Source: Bacteroidota bacterium
GTDB lineage: Bacteria; Bacteroidota; UBA10030; UBA6906
Reading direction: 5' to 3'
Length of the DNA stretch: 6,196 bases
Assembly (NCBI GenBank): GCA_016844425.1
Contig: JAERML010000149.1
Span: 1 to 6,196, forward strand
The stretch's first letter is position 1, and the number at the start of each line of letters is the position of its first letter. The notes under the pieces are model-generated. The model saw nothing but the letters and a program-made list of their open reading frames with translations. It did no database searches and had not been told where the DNA came from. Below, in pieces: positions 1 to 6,196 of this stretch. Both the position numbers and the translations under genes were made by a program.

Positions 1-1575
1 GGTATCAGTCATTTGGAGCAACTCGGATTGCGGAACCTGGGCGACGTCTACTGGAATCTCTCCACGCCGACATTATATGAAGAAATTGTGCGGCGGCGCG
101 AAGGCTGGATCTCGCACCTCGGTCCGCTGGTGGTTCACACCGGCCATCACACTGGCCGGTCGCCCAACGACAAGTTCATCGTGAAGGAGTCGGCCAGCGA
201 GGGGACAATTGCATGGGGAAAAGTCAACCGCCCGATGGAGGAAGCCCGGTTCAATGCACTCTTTGCAAAAATGTGCGCGTACTTTCAGGGACGCGACGTG
301 TTCGTGCAGAACCTCTATGGCGGCGCCGACCCGAAATACCGGATACCCGTCCGCGTCGTCACCGATTATGCGTGGCACAACCTTTTCGCGCGGAACCTCC
401 TGATCCAGCCGGAGCCACCCGTTGTCCATACTTCCCCTGACACGTTCACAATCCTTGACTCGCCCCGTTTTCATGCTCTCCCCGACGTGGACGGGACGAA
501 CTCTGAGGTCGTTATCGCCATCAACTTTGCCAAGAGACTCGTGATCATTGGCGGAACCAGCTACGCGGGAGAAATCAAGAAGTCGGTCTTCACGATCCTC
601 AACTATCTCCTCCCCGGCCGCGGCGTGATGCCGATGCATTGCTCCGCCAACGTCGGAGCCAAAGGGGATACGGCGTTGTTCTTTGGCCTCTCGGGAACCG
701 GGAAGACCACACTCTCCGCAGATCCTGAGCGTGAACTTATTGGCGACGACGAACATGGCTGGAGTGATGACGGTGTGTTCAACTTCGAAGGCGGTTGCTA
801 CGCAAAGGTCATCCGCCTTTCGCAGGAGGCGGAGCCCGATATTTATCGGACGACCCGCATGTTCGGCACCGTACTCGAAAACGTGATTCTCAATGCGGAT
901 TCCCGCCAGATCGATCTGGACGATGCCTCTGTCACCGAAAACACGCGGGCAGCATATCCTCTTACTCACATCAAGAATCATGTTCCGTCCGGCATGAGTG
1001 GACATCCGAAGAATATTGTCATGCTTACCTGCGACGCGTTCGGCGTGATGCCTCCGATTTCCAAGCTGACGCCGGAACAGGCAATGTATCACTTTCTCTC
1101 CGGCTACACTGCGAAGGTGGCAGGCACGGAGAAAGGTGTGACCGAACCGCAGACAACTTTCAGCACCTGTTTTGGGGCGCCATTCATGCCGCTCTCACCG
1201 ACAGTGTATGCAACGCTTCTCGGTGCAAAGATCGCAAAACACAAGGTTGACTCCTGGTTCGTGAATACCGGCTGGAGCGGAGGACCGCATGGTGTCGGGT
1301 CGAGGATGAAGATCGCGTATACGCGGGCGATGATCCGCGCTGCGCTGAACGGCTCCCTTGCCAACGTAAAAACCGGCCAGGATCCGATCTTCGGACTTCA
1401 TGTACCGATGTCCTGCCCCGGCGTTCCGGAGGAAGTCCTGAACCCGCGCAACACCTGGAAGGACAAGTCAGCATACGATATGAAGGCAAAGGAACTGGCT
1501 GAGAAGTTCAAGAAAAACTTCGAACAGTTCGCGGCCACATCCACACCCGAAGTGAGGGCTGCCGGACCGCGGTGA
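1..1575 (+). CDS. pckA: Phosphoenolpyruvate carboxykinase (ATP), 5' end outside window
   Basis: This cytosolic enzyme interconverts oxaloacetate plus ATP with phosphoenolpyruvate plus CO2 and ADP, the entry step of gluconeogenesis. Numbering from the TTG at 13, the visible protein has 520 residues. It shows the substrate-binding [10 protein letters not shown] region (46-55), SYAGEIKKS (183-191) with the conserved Tyr and Lys pair, MHCSANVG (208-215) with the metal-ligand His, the P-loop [11 protein letters not shown] (225-235), the second metal/phosphate motif LIGDDEHGW (242-250), and ENTRAAYPL (309-317) with the conserved Arg. These are hallmarks of the ATP-dependent family, not the GTP-dependent one. 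The frame is open through base 1 (in-frame codons G-I-S-H precede the TTG). Family members usually carry a short N-terminal stretch before the 'GLRNLG..YWNLSTP' segment, so the true start is probably just upstream; the TTG at 13 is a possible but less likely start. A terminator follows directly, so the gene appears to end its own transcript. Function is certain; only the start is open. Confidence 0.96.
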   Translation, partial: GISHLEQLGLRNLGDVYWNLSTPTLYEEIVRRREGWISHLGPLVVHTGHHTGRSPNDKFIVKESASEGTIAWGKVNRPMEEARFNALFAKMCAYFQGRDVFVQNLYGGADPKYRIPVRVVTDYAWHNLFARNLLIQPEPPVVHTSPDTFTILDSPRFHALPDVDGTNSEVVIAINFAKRLVIIGGTSYAGEIKKSVFTILNYLLPGRGVMPMHCSANVGAKGDTALFFGLSGTGKTTLSADPERELIGDDEHGWSDDGVFNFEGGCYAKVIRLSQEAEPDIYRTTRMFGTVLENVILNADSRQIDLDDASVTENTRAAYPLTHIKNHVPSGMSGHPKNIVMLTCDAFGVMPPISKLTPEQAMYHFLSGYTAKVAGTEKGVTEPQTTFSTCFGAPFMPLSPTVYATLLGAKIAKHKVDSWFVNTGWSGGPHGVGSRMKIAYTRAMIRAALNGSLANVKTGQDPIFGLHVPMSCPGVPEEVLNPRNTWKDKSAYDMKAKELAEKFKKNFEQFAATSTPEVRAAGPR

Positions 1576-1596
1576 GTGACTGACTGTGTTCCCGAT

Positions 1597-1634
1597 AAAA
1601 GCCTCCGGTATCATCTCGGGGGCTTTTCTCTTTT
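1597..1634 (+). terminator. Intrinsic terminator of pckA
   Basis: The arms at 1597-1607 (AAAAGCCTCCG) and 1617-1627 (CGGGGGCTTTT) pair over 11 bp with one T-G wobble around a 9-nt loop. They are followed by CTCTTTT, giving a T-rich tail to 1634. The hairpin starts 21 bp after the pckA stop, which is the usual place for a Rho-independent terminator. The A-run on the left arm would give a U-run on the opposite strand, so it could work in both directions, but no minus-strand gene faces it. It ends only 24 bp before the rtcB ATG. Confidence 0.85.
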
Positions 1635-1776
1635 GGGAATGAATCCGTATCTTCCACTATGACCAAAGCCTCTTACAAAACATGGGGTACCGACATCGAT
1701 GCCGAAGCGAAGGCACAGATGGAAGCGGCCATCGGTCTTCCCGTTGCCGTCGGCGGTGCGCTGATGCCTGACGCGC

Positions 1777-2826
1777 ATGTGGGCTACGGTCTTCCGATTG
1801 GCGGTGTACTGGCTGGCAACAGAGAATGCCGTCATCCCTTATGGCGTCGGTGTCGATATCGCGTGCAGGATGATGATGACTATCTTCGATATCCCTCCCT
1901 TAGTCCTGAAATCGCAGCATGATCTGTATGTCTCTGCCATTGAAAAGAACACCCGCTTCGGCGTTGGAGCCGAATGGCGCCAGCCGAAGTCCCATGAGGT
2001 GATGGACGAGAACTGGAACGTCAGTCCTGTTACGCGTGAGATGAAAGACAAAGCCCACCGCCAGCTCGGCACGTCAGGTTCAGGCAACCACTTTGTCGAA
2101 TTCGGTGAGCTGACCTTTGACGAAGAGGCGCTCGGGATCACTCCGGGAACGTATCTTGCCCTCCTCTCCCACAGCGGCAGCCGGGGGACCGGCGCACAGG
2201 TAGCCGACTATTACACGAAGGTTGCAAAGAAGCTCCACCCGGAGCTCGAGGGCGCGGCGCGTAACCTTGCGTGGCTTGACCTCGACGAAGACGGTGCAGA
2301 GTATTGGGTCGCAATGGAGCTTATGGGAAAATACGCCTCCGCCAACCACCACGTCATACACAACGCGATCGTGAACTTCCTCGGCCATCCGATCCTCAAG
2401 CAGATCGAGAACCACCACAACTTTGCCTGGCGGGAAAAGCACGGGGGAAGGAACGTTGTGGTGCACCGGAAGGGTGCAACCCCTGCAGGCAAAGGAGTTC
2501 TTGGCATCATTCCTGGCTCAATGGGGACACCCGGATTTCTGGTGGAAGGTCTTGGCAATGAAGAGTCGCTTTCATCCACATCGCACGGTGCAGGACGACG
2601 GATGTCCCGCACGGCAGCCAAGAAGAAGTTCACGTGGAAAGAAACGAATGAGTTTCTGCTGAAACAGGGAGTGGAGTTGTTGTCCGCAGGACTCGATGAA
2701 GTACCCTGGGCATACAAGAACATCAACGACGTCATGGCGGCCCAGCTCGATCTTGCCCGCCCTCTTGCGAGGTTCATGCCCCGGCTCGTGAAGATGGCCC
2801 CTGCAGGCGAACGACCGGAGGACTAG
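1777..2826 (+). CDS. rtcB: Downstream open frame of rtcB (catalytic part, no N-terminus)
   Basis: This is the long open frame that an automatic caller would report as a 349-residue RtcB. Its first 13 or so residues, from the ATG at 1777, are an out-of-frame reading of the upstream half; true RtcB homology begins at [15 protein letters not shown]. It contains every metal ligand and the guanylylated His (residue 270 here, SHGAGR), but lacks the conserved MPDAHVGYG segment and the first 52 family residues. If the frameshift is real and translation restarted at 1777, the product would be N-terminally truncated and probably poorly folded. No ribosome binding site is evident before 1777. Treat this as the 3' piece of the gene at 1659-2826, not as a separate gene. 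Confidence 0.6.
   Translation: MWATVFRLAVYWLATENAVIPYGVGVDIACRMMMTIFDIPPLVLKSQHDLYVSAIEKNTRFGVGAEWRQPKSHEVMDENWNVSPVTREMKDKAHRQLGTSGSGNHFVEFGELTFDEEALGITPGTYLALLSHSGSRGTGAQVADYYTKVAKKLHPELEGAARNLAWLDLDEDGAEYWVAMELMGKYASANHHVIHNAIVNFLGHPILKQIENHHNFAWREKHGGRNVVVHRKGATPAGKGVLGIIPGSMGTPGFLVEGLGNEESLSSTSHGAGRRMSRTAAKKKFTWKETNEFLLKQGVELLSAGLDEVPWAYKNINDVMAAQLDLARPLARFMPRLVKMAPAGERPED
1810..1817 (+). repeat. 4-bp tandem duplication (TGGC)2 that breaks rtcB
   Basis: The bases at 1810-1813 and 1814-1817 are both TGGC. Upstream of it the family sequence is read in the frame of 1659; downstream it is read in the frame of 1777. Deleting one copy gives codons GTA CTG GCA ACA GAG AAT, that is V-L-A-T-E-N, exactly the expected RtcB sequence without a gap. 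Deleting a single G instead also restores the frame but leaves an extra Ala in a region of fixed spacing, so the 4-bp duplication is the better explanation. Confidence 0.8.
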
Positions 2827-2844
2827 AAGCACGGTTGAAAAATC

Positions 2845-2909
2845 TAACCGCAGAGAACGCCCGCCTCCCGCAAGCACGTTGCGCGTGCGGCGGGCGATCT
2901 CCGTGGTTA
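2845..2909. repeat. Long imperfect palindrome, REP-like, between rtcB and the macro gene
   Basis: The arms at 2845-2865 and 2889-2909 pair at 19 of 21 positions, counting one G-T wobble, with mismatches at 2852/2902 and 2857/2897. The inner eight pairs (CGCCCGCC with GGCGGGCG) are perfect. The 23-nt interior can fold further in two exclusive ways: GCACG 2874-2878 with CGTGC 2884-2888, or CGCAA 2869-2873 with TTGCG 2879-2883. The outer flanks (AACCGCAGAGA and TCTCCGTGGTT) resemble the AACC(A/G)CAGAG-type intergenic palindromes scattered in many bacterial genomes. It starts 19 bp after the rtcB stop. It has no T-tract, so it is not a standard terminator, but it could stabilise or end the rtcB mRNA. 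Only one copy is in this window, so repeat status is inferred. Confidence 0.6.
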
Positions 2910-2983
2910 CTTCCATCTTTTGGGGAGTTCACTGTACGTCCGATTGACAACTCGAACTACAAAGACCAGCTTGCTTCCACATT

Positions 2984-3003
2984 CACCAATTGCTACATTG
3001 GTG
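2984..3003 (+). promoter_or_regulatory. Perfect 7-bp hairpin just upstream of the macro-domain start
   Basis: CACCAAT (2984-2990) and ATTGGTG (2997-3003) form a perfect 7-bp inverted repeat around a 6-nt spacer. It ends 17 bp before the ATG at 3021. It may be an operator or a 5'-UTR stem-loop; its right arm includes the only purine-rich GGTGG near the start, so pairing could hide a weak ribosome binding site. A 7-bp repeat can occur by chance and no function is shown. Confidence 0.3.
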
Positions 3004-3020
3004 GTGCCTTCCGCACTACA

Positions 3021-3566
3021 ATGATCCGAACACAAATTGGCAGTACAGTTCTCGCCCTTCTTCGTGGCGATATCACCCAACAGGAGACCGACGCGGTGGT
3101 AAACGCGGCAAACTCAAGTTTGCTTGGCGGCGGGGGTGTTGATGACGCAATTCATCACGCCGGCGGGTTTCAGATTTTGGAGGAGTGCAAGGCCATCCGC
3201 GCCCGGCAGGGTGAATGCCCAACGGGAGAGGCTGTAATAACATCCGGCGGCAGGCTGAAAGCGCGCCACGTGATCCATGCAGTCGGACCGGTCTGGCACG
3301 GGGGCAGCCACAACGAAGACATGTTGCTGAGCAACGCGTACCGCAACAGCCTCAACCTCGCCGTGGAGAACAACATCCGAACGATCGCATTTCCCTCCAT
3401 CAGCACCGGTATCTATGGATTTCCGATTGAACGTGCCTCACGTATTGCGTTCACTACTGTCGAAGAATTTGTAAAATGTCACTCTGAAATCCAGGAGATT
3501 AGATTCGTGACATTCAGCCAGCATGACTACGATATCTACGCGCCGCTGTTTAGAGCCACTCAATAA
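3021..3566 (+). CDS. Macro-domain protein, YmdB-like ADP-ribose hydrolase/O-acetyl-ADP-ribose deacetylase
   Basis: This 181-residue protein is a single macro domain from end to end, the normal size for YmdB-type enzymes. The family hydrolyses O-acetyl-ADP-ribose and removes ADP-ribose from proteins or nucleic-acid ends in the cytosol. Visible motifs are GDIT (16-19), [21 protein letters not shown] (26-46) with N31 and D41 at the positions of the E. coli YmdB catalytic Asn and Asp, CPTGEAVIT (66-74), HAVGPVW (86-92), and the phosphate loop ISTGIYGFP (127-135). The frame is open upstream to a TTG at 2835, but those 62 codons cross the palindrome and have no macro-domain similarity, so I chose ATG 3021, where homology begins. 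The start has no strong Shine-Dalgarno. It lies 194 bp after rtcB and 58 bp before the amidohydrolase, in the same direction; no terminator separates it from the latter. The exact substrate cannot be read from sequence. Confidence 0.93.
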   Translation: MIRTQIGSTVLALLRGDITQQETDAVVNAANSSLLGGGGVDDAIHHAGGFQILEECKAIRARQGECPTGEAVITSGGRLKARHVIHAVGPVWHGGSHNEDMLLSNAYRNSLNLAVENNIRTIAFPSISTGIYGFPIERASRIAFTTVEEFVKCHSEIQEIRFVTFSQHDYDIYAPLFRATQ

Positions 3567-3613
3567 TCCCGACCAACTGTCGACAATGCGCTTACCATTC
3601 CACCATCAACCAC

Positions 3614-3619
3614 AAGGAG
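3614..3619 (+). promoter_or_regulatory. Ribosome binding site of the amidohydrolase gene
   Basis: AAGGAG sits 5 nt before the ATG at 3625 and is the only strong Shine-Dalgarno in the window. It supports ATG 3625 as the start, which also puts a signal peptide at the N-terminus. Confidence 0.8.
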
Positions 3620-3624
3620 CTGCC

Positions 3625-6196
3625 ATGATCTCACATTACCCGAGAGGGATCATTCTTGCGCTGGTTGTACTCGCGAGTCTCCCGCTGATTCTGCTGTCAC
3701 AGACGAAACCCACCGACGGGATACGACAGAACACTCCCAACGTGCACGCGTTCATCAACGCCCGGATCGTGCAGGCACCGGGAAAAGTGATTGAGAAAGG
3801 AACGCTCGTCCTCCGGAATGGCGTGATACAATCTGTCGGGGTATCATCTCCTCCGGCCGACGCGCGGGTGTGGGATATGGCGGGATTGACGATCTACCCT
3901 GGCTTCATCGACGCGTTCTCCGACTACGGTATGCCGAAGCGCCCCGAGCCTGGTGACGCGCAGCCTGAGAAACCTGTCGAGAAACGGGGACCGTCATACT
4001 GGAATGGAAATGTCCTTGCCGACCAGAGTGCTGCCGAGCTATTCGCACCGGATCCGAAGGCAGCTGAAAAGCTCCGGAGTCAGGGATTCACCGCGGCGTT
4101 GGTTGCACCACAACGGGGAATCATCAAAGGAACGACCGCATTGGTTAACCTTGGAAATGGTCAGACGAACGATCTTATCATACGGCCGGCAGTGGCACAG
4201 GATATCGCTCTTGCCATCAGCCCTGGCGGTGACGACTATCCCGGTTCGCTCATGGGCGTTATCGCGCTCATCCGCCAGTCGTTCATGGATGCAGACTGGT
4301 ACCAGAAGGCGCACGCGGCATTCGCAAGGAACCCATCCCTGCAACGGCCGGAGACAAACGCGCCGCTGGCTGCACTCAAAGAGGCTGCCTCTGGAGCTAT
4401 GCCTGTGATCATCGAGACCGGCGATGAATTGGACGCTCTGCGCGCACACGCAATCGGGAAGGAACTCTCTCTCAACCTTCTTGTGCGCGGCAACGGCCAT
4501 GAGTACAAACGCCTCGACGCCATCAGGGCAACGCAACGCCCCATCCTCCTCCCGGTGAACTTTCCCGATGTTCCGGCGGTGCAGACTCCCGAAGAAGCTC
4601 TTCAGGTAACACTGGAGAGCTTGCGCTACTGGGATGAAGCTCCTGAAAATCCAAAGCGCCTGCAGGAGTCAGGGGTAACCTTTGCCTTCACGTCGGCGAC
4701 TCTGAAGGACCCTTCCACATTTCTCACACAGGTACGCAAGGCGGTGGAACGAGGACTCGCTCCTGATGCAGCTCTTGCCGCCCTTACCATCACTCCCGCA
4801 AGGCTCTTTGGTGTGGAAAAACAACTTGGTTCTCTCGAACCCGGCAAGGCAGCACACTTCATCGTTACCAGCGGCGATCTCTTTGCAGAAAAGACAGTCA
4901 TCAGAGAATCGTGGATCGACGGGAAAAGGTATGAAGTGAAGCCGTTGCCCAACATCGACCCGCGTGGCAGATGGGATCTGAAGTTCTCAGGCCAGGCAGT
5001 CAACGATACAATCATGCTTGTCCTGAAAGGTGAACCGGACGCTTTGCAGGGAACAATCAAACGCCGGAAAGAAGCAAAGCTTGCCACAGCAGTCCTGTCG
5101 GGGGGGATACTCTCCTTCTCTTTCGCGGGAGACTCGGTTGGCTTTGTTGGGGTACTCAGGCTATCGGGAACAGTGTCGGCAACAACCCTCCTGGGAACCG
5201 GCGAGTGGGCCGACGGAGTCTCATTTCCCTGGTCGGCAACGCGCATGGGTCCGTACATTCCAGACCCCGACACCACAAAGGTCAAGCCTCGCCTGAGTGC
5301 GTCGTTCGCTCCTGTGTATCCGCTCGGTGCGTTTGGGAGAGCGGCAATCCCGAGCCAACCGGCATCAGTCCTGGTGAAGGGTGCAACCATCTGGACGAGC
5401 GGACCGCAAGGCTTGATTGAGAATGGAGACATGCTGGTGCAGAAAGGAAAGATCGTCAAGGTAGGAACCGACCTCACCACGCCGTCGGATGCACTCATCA
5501 TTGACGCGAAGGGAAAGCACGTCACCGCAGGCCTCATCGATGCGCACTCACATATGGCGGCATCGGGGAGCGTCAACGAAGCCGGACAGGCGATCAGCGC
5601 AGAGGTACGGATCGGTGATGTGGTGGACGGTGACGACATTGACATCTACCGTGCGCTTGCGGGTGGCCTGACCGCCGCACACATCCTGCATGGCTCGGCC
5701 AATCCCATCGGCGGACAGGCGCAGCTCATTAAACTCCGCTGGGGAATGCTGCCCGAGGAAATGAAATTCGATGGAGTACCGCCAACCATCAAGTTTGCCC
5801 TCGGCGAGAACGTGAAGCAGTCAAACTGGGGAGACCGTTATACGACGCGCTATCCTCAGACGCGCATGGGCGTGGAGCAGATCATGCGGGACGAATTCCA
5901 GGCAGCTCTCGACTACGAAAAAGCCTGGCAACGGTTTGAAAAGGACAAATCGGGAATACCACCCCGACGGGACCTCGAGCTCGACGCCATCGTCGAAATC
6001 ATTCGCGGGAAGCGTTTCGTCCATTGCCACTCTTACCGCCAGGATGAGATCCTGGCAATGATGCGTGTTGCGGAAAGTTTTGGCTTCCGTGTTCGCGTGT
6101 TTCAGCACATCCTTGAGGGATACAAGGTCGCCGATGTCATGGCGCAGCATGGGGCGGGAGGGTCGTCGTTCAGCGACTGGTGGGGGTACAAGTTGG
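3625..6196 (+). CDS. Exported tandem amidohydrolase (degenerate plus active module), 3' end outside window
   Basis: The frame is open from ATG 3625 to the right edge (857 codons). Residues 1-25 form a signal peptide: Arg7, hydrophobic core 9-24, likely cut near LLS|Q, so the protein is probably periplasmic. Module 1 (about 40-440) has the amidohydrolase fold markers YPGFIDAFSDYG (91-102), YPGSLMG (205-211), TPARLFGV (390-397) and LGSLEPGKAAHF (401-412). Its HxH is replaced by F-S-D at 98-100, the strand-5 position looks like E264, and no catalytic Asp is seen near 353-360, so it is probably inactive. Residues about 445-540 are a beta-rich, Gly/Thr/Ser-rich linker domain starting GRWDLKFSG. 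Module 2 begins about 580 and keeps AGLIDAHSHM with H641 and H643, NPIGGQ (693-698), GENVK (727-731), VHCHSYR with H800/H802 and FQHILEGYK with H828; the final Asp should lie beyond the window. It belongs to the imidazolonepropionase-related amidohydrolases; substrate unknown (cyclic amide, peptide-like or similar). The gene may be co-transcribed with the macro gene. Confidence 0.92.
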   Translation, partial: MISHYPRGIILALVVLASLPLILLSQTKPTDGIRQNTPNVHAFINARIVQAPGKVIEKGTLVLRNGVIQSVGVSSPPADARVWDMAGLTIYPGFIDAFSDYGMPKRPEPGDAQPEKPVEKRGPSYWNGNVLADQSAAELFAPDPKAAEKLRSQGFTAALVAPQRGIIKGTTALVNLGNGQTNDLIIRPAVAQDIALAISPGGDDYPGSLMGVIALIRQSFMDADWYQKAHAAFARNPSLQRPETNAPLAALKEAASGAMPVIIETGDELDALRAHAIGKELSLNLLVRGNGHEYKRLDAIRATQRPILLPVNFPDVPAVQTPEEALQVTLESLRYWDEAPENPKRLQESGVTFAFTSATLKDPSTFLTQVRKAVERGLAPDAALAALTITPARLFGVEKQLGSLEPGKAAHFIVTSGDLFAEKTVIRESWIDGKRYEVKPLPNIDPRGRWDLKFSGQAVNDTIMLVLKGEPDALQGTIKRRKEAKLATAVLSGGILSFSFAGDSVGFVGVLRLSGTVSATTLLGTGEWADGVSFPWSATRMGPYIPDPDTTKVKPRLSASFAPVYPLGAFGRAAIPSQPASVLVKGATIWTSGPQGLIENGDMLVQKGKIVKVGTDLTTPSDALIIDAKGKHVTAGLIDAHSHMAASGSVNEAGQAISAEVRIGDVVDGDDIDIYRALAGGLTAAHILHGSANPIGGQAQLIKLRWGMLPEEMKFDGVPPTIKFALGENVKQSNWGDRYTTRYPQTRMGVEQIMRDEFQAALDYEKAWQRFEKDKSGIPPRRDLELDAIVEIIRGKRFVHCHSYRQDEILAMMRVAESFGFRVRVFQHILEGYKVADVMAQHGAGGSSFSDWWGYKL

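Larger units (their letters stand above)
1659..2826 (+). pseudogene. rtcB: RtcB-family RNA-splicing ligase, frameshifted by a 4-bp duplication
   Basis: RtcB joins RNA 2',3'-cyclic phosphate or 3'-phosphate ends to 5'-OH ends using GTP and Mn2+, in tRNA splicing or RNA repair. The frame from the ATG at 1659 encodes residues 1-52, including [18 protein letters not shown]. The homology then continues one frame over as [18 protein letters not shown] and runs to TAG 2824-2826. Removing one TGGC of the duplication at 1810-1817 gives 387 residues with gap-free family alignment. In that numbering the expected metal ligands are D65, C68, H143 (GNHF), H170 (HSGSRG) and H252 (NHHN), with the guanylylated H308 in SHGAGR, and GIIPGSMG and GLGNEES are intact. 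The length fits the shorter RtcB forms. No other lesion is seen, so this is either a very recent mutation or a sequence/assembly error. The ATG has no good Shine-Dalgarno; GGGAA at 1635 is about 20 nt away. Family assignment is firm; functional status is unresolved. Confidence 0.88.

Noticed and set aside
73..1092. A 339-codon open frame on the minus strand inside pckA.
   Set aside because: It is antisense to the strongly conserved pckA catalytic core, its translation has no recognisable motif, and its openness follows from pckA codon use.
1800..1825. Programmed +1 ribosomal frameshifting in rtcB.
   Set aside because: RtcB is not known to be frameshift-controlled, no slippery site, adjacent stop codon or stimulatory element is seen, and a shift would add a residue in a fixed-length region; a 4-bp duplication explains the data better.
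2478..2810. A repeated CCCCTGCAGGC-like word at about 2480 and 2800 within rtcB.
   Set aside because: Both copies are ordinary coding sequence in a conserved gene and the shared stretch is short, so chance is enough.
2944..2949. A perfect TTGACA, suggesting a -35 promoter box for the macro gene.
   Set aside because: At 15-19 bp spacing there is nothing like a -10 box (CAGCTT region), and a sigma-70 consensus may not apply to the likely host group.
2835..3020. A 62-codon N-terminal extension of the macro-domain protein from a TTG at 2835.
   Set aside because: It reads through the palindrome, has no macro-domain similarity, lacks a ribosome binding site, and the domain begins right at ATG 3021.
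4626..5645. A 339-codon open frame on the minus strand inside the amidohydrolase gene.
   Set aside because: It is antisense to a continuous, motif-bearing gene; its Ser/Pro/Arg-rich translation is typical of a shadow frame.

Overview
The window is a compact bacterial segment of moderately high GC with every recognisable gene on the + strand. From left to right it holds the 3' part of an ATP-type phosphoenolpyruvate carboxykinase (pckA), a frameshifted RtcB-family RNA ligase, a stand-alone macro-domain (YmdB-like) protein, and the 5' part of a large exported tandem amidohydrolase that runs off the right edge. There are no tRNA or rRNA genes, CRISPR arrays, transposases or phage genes. The large exported two-module amidohydrolase, the ATP-type PckA and the poor Shine-Dalgarno signals at two of the three visible starts fit a member of the Bacteroidota/Chlorobiota/Ignavibacteria (FCB) superphylum. 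This is inferred from gene style and is not proven.

Layout. Positions 1-1575: pckA, already open at the left edge. Positions 1597-1634: a hairpin followed by a T-rich tract, a good intrinsic terminator for pckA. Positions 1659-2826: rtcB, whose reading frame breaks at an exact 4-bp tandem duplication (TGGC TGGC, 1810-1817); deleting one copy restores a 387-residue RtcB with all expected metal ligands and the guanylylated histidine. Positions 2827-3020: a 194-bp non-coding gap with a long imperfect palindrome (2845-2909, REP-like) and a small perfect hairpin (2984-3003). Positions 3021-3566: macro-domain gene. Positions 3567-3624: short spacer ending in a clear AAGGAG ribosome binding site. 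Positions 3625-6196: tandem amidohydrolase, still open at the right edge (857 complete codons visible).

How they might work together. PckA is central metabolism (oxaloacetate to PEP) and appears transcriptionally separate. RtcB and the macro-domain protein could both act on RNA ends or ADP-ribose-type phosphates, so the pairing is suggestive, but they are separated by a palindrome and co-transcription is not shown. The amidohydrolase carries a signal peptide and probably acts in the periplasm. Its first amidohydrolase module has lost the metal-binding histidines while the second keeps them.

The points most worth a second look are the rtcB 4-bp duplication, the dead-plus-live amidohydrolase architecture with a beta-rich linker domain, and the palindrome between rtcB and the macro gene. 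I see no convincing new multi-gene system here.
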